From NCBI RefSeq assembly GCF_019802085.1, contig NZ_JAHVHV010000002.1, positions 248,001-312,000 of the forward strand: a DNA stretch of 64,000 bases. The letters run 5' to 3'. Both the position numbers and the translations under genes were made by a program. The notes below the pieces were generated by a model. That model worked only from the letters and a program-made list of their open reading frames with translations. It did not search any database and had not been told where the DNA came from. Origin of the DNA: Ferrimonas balearica. GTDB taxonomy: Bacteria > Pseudomonadota > Gammaproteobacteria > Enterobacterales > Shewanellaceae. Below are positions 32,571-43,000 of the stretch, piece by piece. Within the stretch, counting starts at the first letter, position 1, and each line of letters starts with the position of its first letter.

Positions 32571-33311
32571 ATGGCCAGTCAAGCCTTGACCCAACTGTCC
32601 CAGCGCCGGGCCGATCGCACCAGTGCGGCCGAGCTGGCCCAGCTCAATCGGGAGCTGGCCCCCCTGACCGCCCAGGAGCGGGTGGCCTGGGGCCTGGAAA
32701 ACCTGCCCGGCGAGCACGCCCTCTCCTCCAGCTTTGGGGTGCAGGCGGCGGTGATGCTCCGGCTGGTGACCGAGCAGGCCCCCGGGATCCCGGTGATCCT
32801 CACCGACACCGGGCATCTGTTCCCCGAGACCTACCGCTTTATCGATGAGCTGACCGAGCGGCTGGATCTCAATCTTCAGGTGTACCGGGCGGCGCTCTCC
32901 CCGGCCTGGCAGATCGCCCGCTTCGGTCAGGAGTGGGAGCAGGGCCAGGACGGCATCGACCGCTACAATCGCCGCAACAAGGTGGAACCGATGCAGCGGG
33001 CGCTGGAGGAGCTGAACATCGGCAGCTGGTTTGCCGGGCTGCGCCGCGAGCAGGCCAGCAGCCGGGCCGAGCTGCCCTTCCTCGACGTCCGCTCCGGTCG
33101 CTTCAAGCTGCTGCCGATCCTCGACTGGAACAACAAGCGGGTGCACGAGTTCCTGCAGCAGCACGAACTGCCCTACCACCCGCTGTGGCATGAGGGGTAC
33201 GTCTCCGTGGGGGACGTGCACACCAGTCGGCCGCTGGAGCTGGGGATGAGCGAGGAGGAGACCCGCTTTTTCGGCCTCAAGCGGGAGTGCGGTTTGCACT
33301 ACGAGATCTGA
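32571..33311 (+). CDS. cysH: PAPS reductase (thioredoxin-dependent)
   Basis: 246 aa. The P-loop-like [14 protein letters not shown] (about 50-63) and [13 protein letters not shown] fit PAPS reductases, and the C-terminal ECGLHYEI carries the catalytic cysteine. The absence of the CC...CxxC iron-sulfur set separates it from APS reductase. AAGGAG lies before the ATG, 11 bases after cysI. Last gene of the operon, followed by a terminator. Confidence 0.95.
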   Translation: MASQALTQLSQRRADRTSAAELAQLNRELAPLTAQERVAWGLENLPGEHALSSSFGVQAAVMLRLVTEQAPGIPVILTDTGHLFPETYRFIDELTERLDLNLQVYRAALSPAWQIARFGQEWEQGQDGIDRYNRRNKVEPMQRALEELNIGSWFAGLRREQASSRAELPFLDVRSGRFKLLPILDWNNKRVHEFLQQHELPYHPLWHEGYVSVGDVHTSRPLELGMSEEETRFFGLKRECGLHYEI

Positions 33312-33328
33312 GCGTCACCTGTCCTCAC

Positions 33329-33353
33329 AAAAGCGGCTTCGGCCGCTTTTTTT
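33329..33353 (+). terminator. Terminator after cysH
   Basis: GCGGC-TTCG-GCCGC with an A run before and seven T residues after; a UUCG tetraloop makes it very stable. Confidence 0.95.
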
Positions 33354-33447
33354 CTGAGTTAACTCAATGAGGAAAGCAAAACCGCCGCAGCGCGGTCTAG
33401 GATGAGAATGGTCTGAATGGATCTCAACCCCGACAAGGAGTGTCCCG

Positions 33448-35319
33448 GTGCTGACCCTTAGTGAACGCCTGATGGCGCGGCTGCCGTTTCGCCACAAGTT
33501 TGCCCTGCTGGCGCTGTTTCTGCTGATCCCCCTATTAAGCTTGCTGCTCCCCCAGCTTGGCCACAGCCAGGCGCAACTGGCCAAGCTGGCCCAGGCCCGC
33601 CAGTGGCAGGCCCAACTGGCCGAACTGCTGCCGCTGTGGGACGCCCAGAGCCGGCGCGATCGTTTGCTGCTGCAGACCCAATACCAGGACAGCGGCCACC
33701 CGGAGATCGCCCCCCTCTCCCCGGCACTGGAAGCGGCCCTGGTGCGCCATCCCAACTTCCCCTTCGACGGCCAGGGATTGTCGGATCCGGACCAGGTGGA
33801 CCTCTGGCTGCGCCGCCAGCTGCAGGGCAGTGGCCTGCAAAGCCTGGTGCAGCGTCCCGCCGAGGCGCAGATCTGGGCCCTGGCGCTGCCGGCCTGGCAA
33901 CTGGAGCTGGCCCGGGTGCAGGCCCAGACCGGCGCCCTGTTGCACCTGGGGCGTTTCACCCCGGATCTCTACCTGGCCCTGACCGCCCAGCATGAGCGCC
34001 TCAGCCGCCAGCTGCGCCGCCTGCAGGCCGCCTCCGTGGCCCAGACCGAGGGCCCTGTGGCGGAGCTGCTGCCCTCGTTGGAGCGCTACCTGGTGCGGGT
34101 GAAGCGGGACTTTATCGACGCCGACGCCATCACGGCCCAGCCGGATCTGCTGGCCCAGGAGCGGGCCCTGAGTGAGGCACTGAGCCAGGCCCTGGGCCAC
34201 CTCTCCGCCCAACTGGCCGGGGAACTGGCCGAGGCTCATCGCGCCCTGGTGTGGCAGCGGGGAGTCCAGCTGGCGGTGCTGGCCATCGGGCTGATGGGCT
34301 TTGTGCTGCTGGCCGCCGGTTTCTACCGGCACATGAGCGCCATGGTGGCCGCCACCGGGCGGGCCACCGCCGCCTTTGTCGAGGGGGATCTCAGCGTCCG
34401 GGTGCCGCCCCGGGGCGCCGATGAACTGCACCGCATCGGCGAACACTTCAACAGCCTGGCCTTGGGCACCGCCGCCTTGGTGGACGAGCTGGAGCGCACC
34501 GCCACGGCCCTCAATGAGCAGGGCAGCGACTTGCTGGCGGCGGCGGGGGAGTCGGAACGGGCGGTGCGTCATCAGCAGGGGGAGCTGGGGCAGATTGCCG
34601 AGGCCAATGGCGCCCTGGCGGGCCATGCCCGACAACTGGCCGGGGACGCCAGCCACAGCCAGGACACCCTGGAGGCCCTGGCTCGGGAGATGAACGACGG
34701 CCTGACGGTGATGACCCAGGCCCGGGCCCAGGTGGGTGAGGTGGTCAGTGAGATCCGCTCGGCGGAACAGGTGGTGGCGGAGCTGGCCCGCACCTCCGAG
34801 GAGATCGACACCGTGGTGCAGGTGATCGCCCAGATCGCCGATCAGACCAACCTGCTGGCGCTCAACGCCGCCATCGAGGCAGCCCGGGCCGGGGAGCACG
34901 GCCGGGGCTTTGCCGTGGTGGCGGAGGAGGTGCGGGCCCTGGCCAGCAAAACCGCCGACTCCACCCAGCGGATCCACGGCATGATTGAGGCGGTGGTGGC
35001 GGGCACCGAGCGGACGGTACACGCCATGGCCCGCTCCACCGAGCAGGTGGGGGCCACCGTGGATACCGTGGACCAGCTGGGCCAGGCCCTAGGCCGGTTG
35101 GAGCAGGGCCTGGCGGAACTGGCCCAGTTGCAGCGGCGCACCGTGGCCAGCAGCGCCGAACAGGCGGCCCTGACCGGCGAGGTCAGCGAAGGTCTGGGGC
35201 AGGTTCAGGGCCAGATGGCCCAGGCGGTGGTGGCCAGTGAGCAGACCATGGCCAGCAGCGGCGAGCTGCAGCAGCGGGCGGCCCAGCTGGATGCCCTGCT
35301 GGGCCGTTATCGCCGCTGA
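33448..35319 (+). CDS. Methyl-accepting chemotaxis protein
   Basis: 623 aa. Membrane helix 1 (about 17-36), a helical periplasmic domain (about 37-270) without Cache signatures, membrane helix 2 (about 273-293), HAMP (about 294-350), then the signalling domain with the hairpin tip [32 protein letters not shown]. The GTG start at 33448 has AAGGAG eight bases upstream; an ATG eight codons in is the alternative. It relays an unknown signal to CheA/CheW. Confidence 0.92.
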   Translation: MLTLSERLMARLPFRHKFALLALFLLIPLLSLLLPQLGHSQAQLAKLAQARQWQAQLAELLPLWDAQSRRDRLLLQTQYQDSGHPEIAPLSPALEAALVRHPNFPFDGQGLSDPDQVDLWLRRQLQGSGLQSLVQRPAEAQIWALALPAWQLELARVQAQTGALLHLGRFTPDLYLALTAQHERLSRQLRRLQAASVAQTEGPVAELLPSLERYLVRVKRDFIDADAITAQPDLLAQERALSEALSQALGHLSAQLAGELAEAHRALVWQRGVQLAVLAIGLMGFVLLAAGFYRHMSAMVAATGRATAAFVEGDLSVRVPPRGADELHRIGEHFNSLALGTAALVDELERTATALNEQGSDLLAAAGESERAVRHQQGELGQIAEANGALAGHARQLAGDASHSQDTLEALAREMNDGLTVMTQARAQVGEVVSEIRSAEQVVAELARTSEEIDTVVQVIAQIADQTNLLALNAAIEAARAGEHGRGFAVVAEEVRALASKTADSTQRIHGMIEAVVAGTERTVHAMARSTEQVGATVDTVDQLGQALGRLEQGLAELAQLQRRTVASSAEQAALTGEVSEGLGQVQGQMAQAVVASEQTMASSGELQQRAAQLDALLGRYRR

Positions 35320-35330
35320 GGTTGGACCTG

Positions 35331-35354
35331 ACGCCCGGCGCCGCTGCCGGGCGT
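35331..35354. terminator. Hairpin between the two chemoreceptor genes
   Basis: ACGCCCGGC and GCCGGGCGT form a nine-base perfect stem with a six-base loop, 12 bases after the first receptor. No T run follows, so it may be a weak terminator. Confidence 0.5.
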
Positions 35355-35464
35355 GATCCCGCTCAAACAAGCTCAGTCATCTGTAAGTTTTTATCTTGAT
35401 ATTTCAGTGGGTTTTGTAAGATGGGCGGCCGTTTTTCCCCCCAGCCGCCAAGCCGCAGGACCCC

Positions 35465-37339
35465 ATGAGCCTCAAGCACCGATTGCAGGCGTTCATCGCC
35501 ACCGTGGTGATCGCCGCCAGTTTGATCCAGACCGGCCTGATCCTCAGCCGATACCAAGAGCAGCGCGAAACCCAGATCGCCCAGCACAGCGCCGCCCTGA
35601 TGGCCACCTTCCAGCAGCAGTTTGACGCCTGGTTGGGACTGCGGGCCCGTACCGTCTCCCAGATGGCCCCCCAACTGGCCGACCAGGCGCTGAGCCCCGA
35701 GGTGTTCCACCTGTTGGCTCAAAGCGCCGAGGTGACCCGCCTCTACGCCGGTTACGCCGAGGGGCGCATCGTCTGGGATGACTTGGTCAATCCGCCGCCG
35801 AACATCGATCTCTCTCAGCGCCCCTGGTACCGGGACGCCATGGCCGCCGGCCGCCTCATCATGACCGCGCCCTACCAGGACGTCGGTGGCAGTGGCGGCA
35901 TGGTGGTCAGCCTGGCGGCCCCCTTCGACGGCGCCCACCAGGGGGTGATCGCCGCGGACATCACCATCGATGCCCTGGCCCGTCTGGCCACCGAGGCACT
36001 GCCGGCCCAGCAGGGCCAGTTGATGCTGCTGGACGGCAGCGAGCGGCTGCTCACCCACGCGGACAGCGCCCGCCTGCTGACCCCCCTGGCTCAGCATTAC
36101 CCGGAGCTGGACCAAAGCGCGCTGGACCGTTTGGCCCGCAGCAACGAAATGATCAGCCTGACCCTGGACGGTCGCGACACCCTGGTGCGGGTGGGCAACC
36201 TGCCGGGCAGCGACTGGCAGCTGGTGGTGGCCCTGGATGAGACCTACGCCAATCAGGCCACGGTGGCCATGATGCAGCGGGCCGGGGTGATCACCCTGGG
36301 GCTCATCCTGTTCGTCGCCCTGGCCACCGCCTGGCTGCTGCACCTGTTGTTCAAGCCGGTGGAGCAACTGGAGGCGGCGATCCTGGACCTGGCCCAGGGG
36401 GAGGGGGATCTCAGCCGCCGCCTGCCGGTGCTGCGGGAGGATGAGATTGGCCGGGTGTCCCTGCGCCTCAACGGCTTCGTCGCCCACCTGGCCGCCATGG
36501 TCACCGCCATCGGTGAGCGCAGCGATCGGTTGCTGGGCCGGGCCCGGGACAACCACGGCATGGCGGAGCAGCAACAGCAGGCGGTGGCGCGCCAGCATCA
36601 TCAGCTCGACCAGGTGGCCAGCGCAGTGACCGAGATGGCCGCCAGTGCCAACGAGGTGGCCCAGGGCGCCGCTGCCACCGCCGAGGCGGCCCAGGACGCC
36701 GCCGGGGCCTGTGCCGATGGCCAGCGGGTGATCGGCCGCTCCAGCGAGGCCAGCACCGACCTGGCCCGCCAGATCGGCCACAGCGCCGAGGTGATCGGCC
36801 AGCTGGAGAGCCACGCTCAGCAGATCAACCAGGTGCTGGTGACCATCCAGACCATCGCCGAGCAGACCAACCTGCTGGCCCTGAACGCCGCCATTGAAGC
36901 GGCCCGGGCCGGGGAGCAGGGCCGGGGCTTTGCCGTGGTGGCGGATGAGGTGCGGGTGCTGTCCCAGCGGACCCACGCCTCCACCGAGGAGATCCGCCAG
37001 ATGATCGAGTCGCTGCAGGCCACCAGCCAGGAGGCGGTGGACGCCATGGCCCGGGGCACCGAGCTGGCGGACGCCAGCGCCGAGGAGGCCCAGCAGGCCC
37101 GCACCAGCCTGGACAGCATCACGGTGGCCATCACCCAGATCTCCACCATGGCCACCCAGATCGCCGCCGCCGCCGAGCAGCAGCGCGGGGTGAGCGCCGA
37201 ACTCTCCGCCAACGCCGTGGAGATCCGCGACGACAGCCTCAAGCTGGCCAGCCACGGCGACGCCCTGGGCCAGATCTCCGCCGAGATGGAGGAGGACACC
37301 CTGGCCCTCAAGCGCCAGGTGGAACACTTCAAGCTCTGA
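35465..37339 (+). CDS. Methyl-accepting chemotaxis protein with dCache domain
   Basis: 624 aa. Membrane helix 1 (about 9-27), a double Cache periplasmic domain (about 35-265; [24 protein letters not shown] is a typical ligand-pocket strand), membrane helix 2 (about 272-294), HAMP, and the signalling tip [32 protein letters not shown]. dCache receptors of this type commonly bind amino acids or small carboxylates. It is unrelated to its neighbour outside the cytoplasmic domain. Confidence 0.93.
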   Translation: MSLKHRLQAFIATVVIAASLIQTGLILSRYQEQRETQIAQHSAALMATFQQQFDAWLGLRARTVSQMAPQLADQALSPEVFHLLAQSAEVTRLYAGYAEGRIVWDDLVNPPPNIDLSQRPWYRDAMAAGRLIMTAPYQDVGGSGGMVVSLAAPFDGAHQGVIAADITIDALARLATEALPAQQGQLMLLDGSERLLTHADSARLLTPLAQHYPELDQSALDRLARSNEMISLTLDGRDTLVRVGNLPGSDWQLVVALDETYANQATVAMMQRAGVITLGLILFVALATAWLLHLLFKPVEQLEAAILDLAQGEGDLSRRLPVLREDEIGRVSLRLNGFVAHLAAMVTAIGERSDRLLGRARDNHGMAEQQQQAVARQHHQLDQVASAVTEMAASANEVAQGAAATAEAAQDAAGACADGQRVIGRSSEASTDLARQIGHSAEVIGQLESHAQQINQVLVTIQTIAEQTNLLALNAAIEAARAGEQGRGFAVVADEVRVLSQRTHASTEEIRQMIESLQATSQEAVDAMARGTELADASAEEAQQARTSLDSITVAITQISTMATQIAAAAEQQRGVSAELSANAVEIRDDSLKLASHGDALGQISAEMEEDTLALKRQVEHFKL

Positions 37340-37345
37340 CGCGTC

Positions 37346-37363
37346 GGGCCCCGATCGGGGCCC
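37346..37363. terminator. Perfect 18-base palindrome after chemoreceptor gene
   Basis: GGGCCCCGATCGGGGCCC lies six bases after the stop. It can fold as a hairpin with a small loop but has no T run. Confidence 0.5.
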
Positions 37364-37470
37364 GCGCTCCCCTTCGCGCCGCAAAAACCCGCTGCTCTGC
37401 CCGTCGCTTGCGCCAAATGGCAACAGGGCGATCACCAAGCTAAACAGAATTTCATGGTTAACCCGTTGCC

Positions 37471-37509
37471 AGGATTGAAAAAAAGGCGTTAGATAAGGTT
37501 TTCAATCCT
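37471..37509. promoter_or_regulatory. 11-base inverted repeat upstream of terC
   Basis: AGGATTGAAAA (37471-37481) is mirrored exactly by TTTTCAATCCT (37499-37509) across 17 bases. The right arm ends 18 bases before the terC ATG. TTGCCA at 37466 with TTAGAT 17 bases on is a possible promoter whose -10 lies between the arms, so the repeat may be an operator; if transcription starts earlier it would be an RNA hairpin near the ribosome site. Confidence 0.6.
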
Positions 37510-37527
37510 CAGGTGCATCTGATCACC

Positions 37528-38268
37528 ATGTTTGACTGGATCTACAGCCCGGAAGCCTGGATCGCCCTGGCGACCCTGACCTCTCTTGAGATCGTTCTGG
37601 GCATCGACAACATCATCTTTATCTCCATCCTGGTGTCCCGCCTGCCGGAGCGTCAGCGCGACTTTGCCCGTCGCCTGGGGCTGGGTCTGGCGATGGTGAC
37701 CCGTTTGGCGCTGCTGTTCTCCCTGACCTGGGTGATGGGGCTGACCGACTCGCTGTTCAGCGTGTTCGGCCAGGGGATCTCCGGCCGGGATCTGATCCTG
37801 GTGGGCGGCGGTCTCTTCCTGCTGGCCAAGGCCACCCATGAGATCCACAACAGCCTGGAGGGGGAGAGCGAGGCGCACAGCAGCTCCGGCACCGCCAGCA
37901 TGGGGATGATCCTGGTGCAGATCGCCATCCTCGACGTGGTGTTCTCCCTCGACTCGGTGATCACCGCGGTGGGGCTGGCGGATCAGATCATGGTGATGGC
38001 CATCGCCATCGTCATCGCCGTCGGCGTGATGCTGTTCTCCGCCAAGGCGATCGGCGAGTTCGTCGACAGCCACCCCACGGTGAAGATGCTGGCCCTCTCC
38101 TTCCTGGTGCTGGTGGGGATGACCCTGATCGCCGAAGGCTTCGAAGTGCACATTCCCAAGGGCTACGTCTACTTCGCCATGGCCTTCTCGGTGGCGGTGG
38201 AGATGCTCAATCTCAAGATGCGCAAGCGGCGCGCCGAACCGGTCAAGTTGCGCAAGCCCATCGAATGA
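37528..38268 (+). CDS. TerC-family membrane protein (YgdQ-like)
   Basis: 246 aa with about seven membrane helices. Motifs EIVLGIDNIIFISILVSRLP and LDVVFSLDSVITAVGL carry the intramembrane Asp residues typical of TerC proteins, which handle manganese or other metal ions in some members. The ATG at 37528 matches E. coli YgdQ, which starts MLFAWITDPNAW; a GTG five codons earlier is less likely. Its stop overlaps the acetyltransferase start by four bases. Confidence 0.87.
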   Translation: MFDWIYSPEAWIALATLTSLEIVLGIDNIIFISILVSRLPERQRDFARRLGLGLAMVTRLALLFSLTWVMGLTDSLFSVFGQGISGRDLILVGGGLFLLAKATHEIHNSLEGESEAHSSSGTASMGMILVQIAILDVVFSLDSVITAVGLADQIMVMAIAIVIAVGVMLFSAKAIGEFVDSHPTVKMLALSFLVLVGMTLIAEGFEVHIPKGYVYFAMAFSVAVEMLNLKMRKRRAEPVKLRKPIE

Positions 38269-38873
38269 GCGCCCTGCTGGCCGTCCCTCGCCTGTCTACG
38301 CCCCGGAGCCTGGTTACCCTGCTCAGTCCGGTGGCCGAGGACGCGGCGAAGATGGCCCGCTACTGCCGCGACAACCGCACCCACCTGGCCCCCTGGGAGC
38401 CGACCCGTGACGACAGCTGGTACTGCGAGCGGACCTGGCTGACCCGGCTGGACGGCCAGTGGCAACAGTTCGAACGTTGCACCGCCCTCTCCCTGGTGGC
38501 CCTGGACCCACAGGGCGAGGCGGTGATCGCCGTGGTCAACCTCAGCGGCATCGAGGGCGGGGTGCGGCAAAGCGCCCGCGTCGGCTACTCCGTCGCCCAG
38601 CATCGTCAAGGAGCGGGGCTGGCCACCGAAGTGGTGGGGGCGGTGGTGGACTACGCCTTCGACACCCTCAAGCTGCACCGCATTGAAGCCTGTGTGCAGC
38701 CCCACAACCTCGCCAGTGTTGCCGTGCTGGCCCGCCTGGGATTTCGCCGCGAAGGCTTCGCCCCACAGTACCTCAAGATCAACGGCCGCTGGCAGGATCA
38801 CATCCTCACTGCCCGGTTGAGCCCCAACGCCCTCGCCGTTCCCTCAACGCCCGACGCCATTCTGTCGCCCTGA
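38265..38873 (+). CDS. RimJ-like GNAT acetyltransferase
   Basis: 202 aa. The order of blocks (LAPWEPTRDDSWYCERTW, ARVGYSVAQHRQGAGLATEVVGAVVDYAFDTL cut at about 105-135, HRIEACVQPHNLASVAVLARLGFRREG) is that of the RimJ/RimL branch, which acetylates protein N-termini such as ribosomal S5. The acetyl-CoA loop QHRQGAGLA is intact. Translation is coupled to terC by a four-base overlap. Whether S5 is the substrate is not shown. Confidence 0.8.
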   Translation: MSALLAVPRLSTPRSLVTLLSPVAEDAAKMARYCRDNRTHLAPWEPTRDDSWYCERTWLTRLDGQWQQFERCTALSLVALDPQGEAVIAVVNLSGIEGGVRQSARVGYSVAQHRQGAGLATEVVGAVVDYAFDTLKLHRIEACVQPHNLASVAVLARLGFRREGFAPQYLKINGRWQDHILTARLSPNALAVPSTPDAILSP

Positions 38874-38897
38874 GCAGGCACACCCCAAGGAGACCCC

Positions 38898-39413
38898 ATG
38901 TTCAAGGATTACGCCCGACTCACCCTGTTTCTCTGTTGCGTGCTGATGGGCGTGCAGATCCCCGGTGTGATGCACCTCTACCAGCAGCGCCTCGATGCGC
39001 ACCTCAAGGAGGCGCGGCAGAACCTCAGCGGGTTCCAGGCCACCGCCGACCGTCATTTCGACGGCGATCTCACCGCCTTGGTGACCCACTACCGCGACAG
39101 CCAGGACGCGGTGTTTCGCCAGGACGCCGACTCCGTGGCCCTCATCGTCGGGCGGGTCAGCCTGCTGGAGGCGGAGCAGGCCGCCATGGCCGGCGGCCAG
39201 TTTCGCCAGGCCTGGCATCTGGTCAGCGGCGCCGACGCCAGCCTGCGCCAGGACGCCCTGGCCCACTATCGCTACCAGGTGTTGCTGACCCCCACGGCCA
39301 TCGGCTGGGGTCTGGGCCTGGCCCTGCTGTTGAGCGTGATGTTGGAGCTGATGCTGAGGCCGTTTTTCGGCGGCCGTTCGGCCCCCAAAAGGGCGGTTCC
39401 CGGCAAAAGTTGA
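38898..39413 (+). CDS. DUF2937 membrane protein
   Basis: 171 aa with membrane helices at about 7-25 and 133-152 and a helical domain between them (LKEARQNLSGFQATADRHFDGDLTALVTHYRDSQD cut for length, about 36-70). These match DUF2937, a family of unknown function common in marine gammaproteobacteria. AAGGAG precedes the ATG. The middle part is probably periplasmic. Confidence 0.75.
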   Translation: MFKDYARLTLFLCCVLMGVQIPGVMHLYQQRLDAHLKEARQNLSGFQATADRHFDGDLTALVTHYRDSQDAVFRQDADSVALIVGRVSLLEAEQAAMAGGQFRQAWHLVSGADASLRQDALAHYRYQVLLTPTAIGWGLGLALLLSVMLELMLRPFFGGRSAPKRAVPGKS

Positions 39414-39493
39414 ATCGGGTTTGCGCTAGGTCAAGGCCCTTTGATGTCAGGGATCTACCTTGAAATTAGGCCCCCTTTTTGAGGAGTTCACCC

Positions 39494-39955
39494 ATGAAAC
39501 CCGTGCTGCAATGGCTGACCCTGATCTTGGTGCTGCTGGTGACCGCCCTGTGCAGCCGCTCCCTCGGGGCCGAGCCCCTGGACAAGGCCGGCTACCTGGC
39601 CACCCAGGCCACCGGGGTCCAAAGCCTCAGTGCCGAGCAGCTGCGCGCCAAACTGGACGCCGGCGAAGCGCTGGTGATCCTGGATGTGCGCAGCCTCTAT
39701 GAGAGGGAAAACGGCCGCACCCTCACCGATAACGAGGTGCACATTCCCCGGGGGTTCCTGGAGTTCAAGGCCTGGGACAAGCTGCCCCGGGACAAGACGG
39801 TGGTGGTCTATTGCGGCACCGGCGCCCGCAGCCGCCTGGCCACGGACACCCTGCTGGCCATGGGCTGGGAGCGGGTGGTGAACCTGGATGGGGGGATCAC
39901 CGGCTTTTACGAGTCCGTGGGGGAAGAGTGCGGCTGTGTGGAGCTGCCTTTCTGA
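39494..39955 (+). CDS. Exported rhodanese-like protein
   Basis: 153 aa. N-terminal signal or anchor (about 5-25), then a single rhodanese domain with active-site loop CGTGAR (Cys107) and the substrate strand VILDVRSLYERENG. The periplasmic location and six-residue loop suit sulfurtransfer. GAGGAG lies before the ATG at 39494; a TTG five codons earlier is in frame. The tail EECGCVELPF has two extra cysteines. Confidence 0.85.
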   Translation: MKPVLQWLTLILVLLVTALCSRSLGAEPLDKAGYLATQATGVQSLSAEQLRAKLDAGEALVILDVRSLYERENGRTLTDNEVHIPRGFLEFKAWDKLPRDKTVVVYCGTGARSRLATDTLLAMGWERVVNLDGGITGFYESVGEECGCVELPF

Positions 39956-40009
39956 ATCCGGGACTTCGGCTTGCCTGAGCGCCCAAACCCGATGACCTCT
40001 CCTGTCTTA

Positions 40010-40031
40010 AGCGGCCCCTTTGTGGGCCGCT
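40010..40031. terminator. Terminator between rhodanese and HD-GYP genes
   Basis: AGCGGCCC and GGGCCGCT pair across a six-base loop, followed by GTTCTCT. The two genes converge on it. Confidence 0.6.
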
Positions 40032-40063
40032 GTTCTCTGCGCGGTTGAGCCCGTCGTTGGCGG

Positions 40064-43000
40064 CTAGGCCGCCGCCTCTTCGTCGTCGCTCAAGTACTGG
40101 CTGATGTCCACCGGATCGATCTGCTCGGCCGGCAGGTAGGCCTCGGCGTAGCGCAGGTAGGTGCCGCTGGTGAGGAACAGCTCGAACAGCGCCCGGTCGA
40201 AGTGCCGGTTCAGCGCCATCTTGTGCATGATGTCGATGGCCACGGACAGGGGTTTGGCGCGTTTGTAGGGCCGGTCTGAGGCGGTGAGGGCCTCGAAGAT
40301 GTCCGCCAGCACCAGGATCTGCTCCGGCACCGACAGCTGCGCCTCGGTGAGACCGCGGGGATACCCCCGGCCATCCAGGGTCTCGTGGTGGGTGGTGGCG
40401 TAGCGGGGCACCCGTTTGAGCTCCGGCGGGAAGGGCAGGCTCTCCAGCATCTTGATGCCACTGACCATGTGCTCGTTGATGCGGTAGCGGTCCTCGGCGG
40501 TGAGGGTGCCCCGGCCAATGCTCAGGTTGTACAGCTCCCCCAGGTTCTGCTCCAGCGCCGGAGGCCGCAGGGTGATCCCCAGCGCCTCGTCCGTCGTCCG
40601 ATCCTGGCGGGCTTGGATCTTGTGCTCGGGCCGATCGGCCAGCAGCGGCTCGGTGGCCGGCAAGGGCTGGCCCTCGTCCTGCAGCAGGCTCTCCTCCTGG
40701 GGGGAGAGGCCGAGGCGATCGTCGAAGTGGCGGACCCAGGTCTGGGCGCCGATGGCGTGCAGCTCGGCCACCTTGTCCGGATCGAAATACTCCCCGCCGA
40801 CATTGCACTGGGCGACAAAGGCGAATTGCTGCTGCAGCTGCTGTTGGCGCGCCTCGAGCGCCCGGGTGATCTCTTCCGCTTGTGCGGGGGCCTCGGCTTG
40901 AGCCTTGAGGGCACTGATCTCCGCATCCCGCCACAACACTTCGAAGCGCATCCGCACCTCGTGGATGCGGTTGTAGATTGCTTCGAGCTTGCTGCCCTTG
41001 TCGACGATGTGGTCGGGGGTGGTGATCTTGCCGCAATCGTGCAGCCAGGCGGCGATGCGAAACTCCCGGCGCTCATCCTCGTTGGCGAAGGCGAAATCGG
41101 CGAAGGGGCCCGCCTGGCTCTGCTCCACCGCCTCGGCCAGCATCGCCCCCAGCTCCGGCACCCGGTTGCAGTGACCGGCGGTGTAGGGGGACTTGTCGTC
41201 GATGGCGTTGGCAATCAGCTTGATGAAGGACTCGATAAAGGCCTGCTGCGCCTGCTCATGGGCATGGATGGTGGCCGCCATCTGGTTGACCGATTGGGAC
41301 AGATCGTCGATCTCCTTGATCTGGGTCTTGACCCGCTGCACCTCGTCAAACCGGCGCCCCTCGATCTTCAGCGTCTCGTGGCGCAACTGCAGTATGGGCC
41401 GGACGATGGGCCGGCTGCACAGCCAGGCCAGGGGCAGTAACAGGATGATGACGCCAGCGGTGATCAGCACCGAGGGGGTGATCCGCTCGGTCACTAATTT
41501 CTGAACAAAGGCCTCGGGGATGGCCACCGCGATGTAGTCCTTTACCTGGTTCAGATCCCCCACCTGCTCCACATAGAGGTAGGCGGGTTGGTCGCTGAGG
41601 GTGCGACGCTGCAGGGTGCCCAGGCCCCGACCGCTGTCGACGATATCGAGGATCGCCTTATGGGGCACGGTGCTGGCGAACTTGGCGCTGGGCCGGCCGT
41701 GCTCCGCCTGCAGCCACTTCTCCTTCAGCGCCTGACGCTGGGCCGGACTGATGTTGTCCAGCGCCCGGTTGAGGATCTCCTGCAGCTCCGGCCGGTCGTG
41801 ACTGACCACCATGTAGAAGTCACCGTCGTAGCGGTTGTTGATGTCGCTCAGGGTGTCGTGAAGCTGGGCATCAACAAAGAAATACTGGGAGATCTTGTAT
41901 TTGAGCACCTCGTCCGAGTCGATGATGCCGTCGATCCGGTTGGCCCTCAGGGCATCGAAGGCGGGCTTGAGATCGCTGAACTCGACGATCTCCAGTTGCG
42001 GGTAGTCGGCCTTGAGGGCGGGGATGATGGACCAGCCGGCGATGATACCCAGTCGCTTGCCCTGCCACTGATGCAGGGCGCTGATGGGGGCCTGGGGCCG
42101 GGTCATCAGGGCGAAGGGCATCCGGTAGATGGGCTGGGTGAAGCGCCCCAGGTGACGACTGCCCAGGTTGCGCTGCAGCGAGTGAAAGACGTCGATGTCG
42201 CCGTCGATAAAGCCGCGCCGCAACTGATCCCAGCTCTGGCCGTTGCTGAAGTTGAACTCGATGCCGGTCATCTCGCTGATCAGGGCAAAGAGATCGATGG
42301 CGTAGCCCTTGGGTACCCCGCCCAGGGTAAAGTCCATCGGCTCCCAGGCGTCCTGGTTGGAGACGCGAAGCGTGCCCAGGTTGGCCAGGTACTGCTGTTG
42401 CTCTGCGGTGAGCGTGAGCGGCTTGGAGGGGGGCAGAGGCACCTCGGAGGGCACCGTCTGGTTGGTGGCCAGGATCTCGCCGTTCTGGTCGAAGAAGTAG
42501 GCCTCCGCGGTGGCGTCCACTTCATGGTGACGGGCGTAGTCCGCGAACTTTCGGGCAACGGAGGAGAGCACCACGTCGATCCCCACCACCACCTCGGAAT
42601 CCCCCACACGCTGGGCGTAGGTCTGGCCGTTGATCTCCAGACTGTGGAACAGATAGGGCGCGGTTTTGTAGGTGCCGCTTTGCATCGCCCCCTTGTACCA
42701 GGGCCGCTGATGGGGAGCGTAGTTGTCCGACTCCTGGTGGCGGTCGGTTTCTCTCAGCGCGGCGTCCAACAGGCGGGTGGTACGCAGGCGCTTGGCCGAG
42801 TCGGCGGGGTAGTGGATGACGGCCCAGCGGTCGTCCGGGGCAGCGCCCATCTTGTCCCGCACCAACTGGGAGGAATGCAGGTTCAGCACCTGCACAAAGC
42901 GGCCATCGCCATAGCCGAAGTAGGCGCTGTAGAACAGGGGATTGCCCTCAAGGGCCTGAATGAGCAGGGACTGCTGGCGGGCCTCCTGATCCGGCGTCAG

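Noticed and set aside
33448-37339. The two chemoreceptor genes as a recent tandem duplication
   Set aside because: Only the conserved signalling tip is similar; the periplasmic domains are unrelated.
37364-37527. A yybP-ykoY manganese riboswitch before terC
   Set aside because: The conserved loop motifs of that riboswitch are not visible; only the inverted repeat is.
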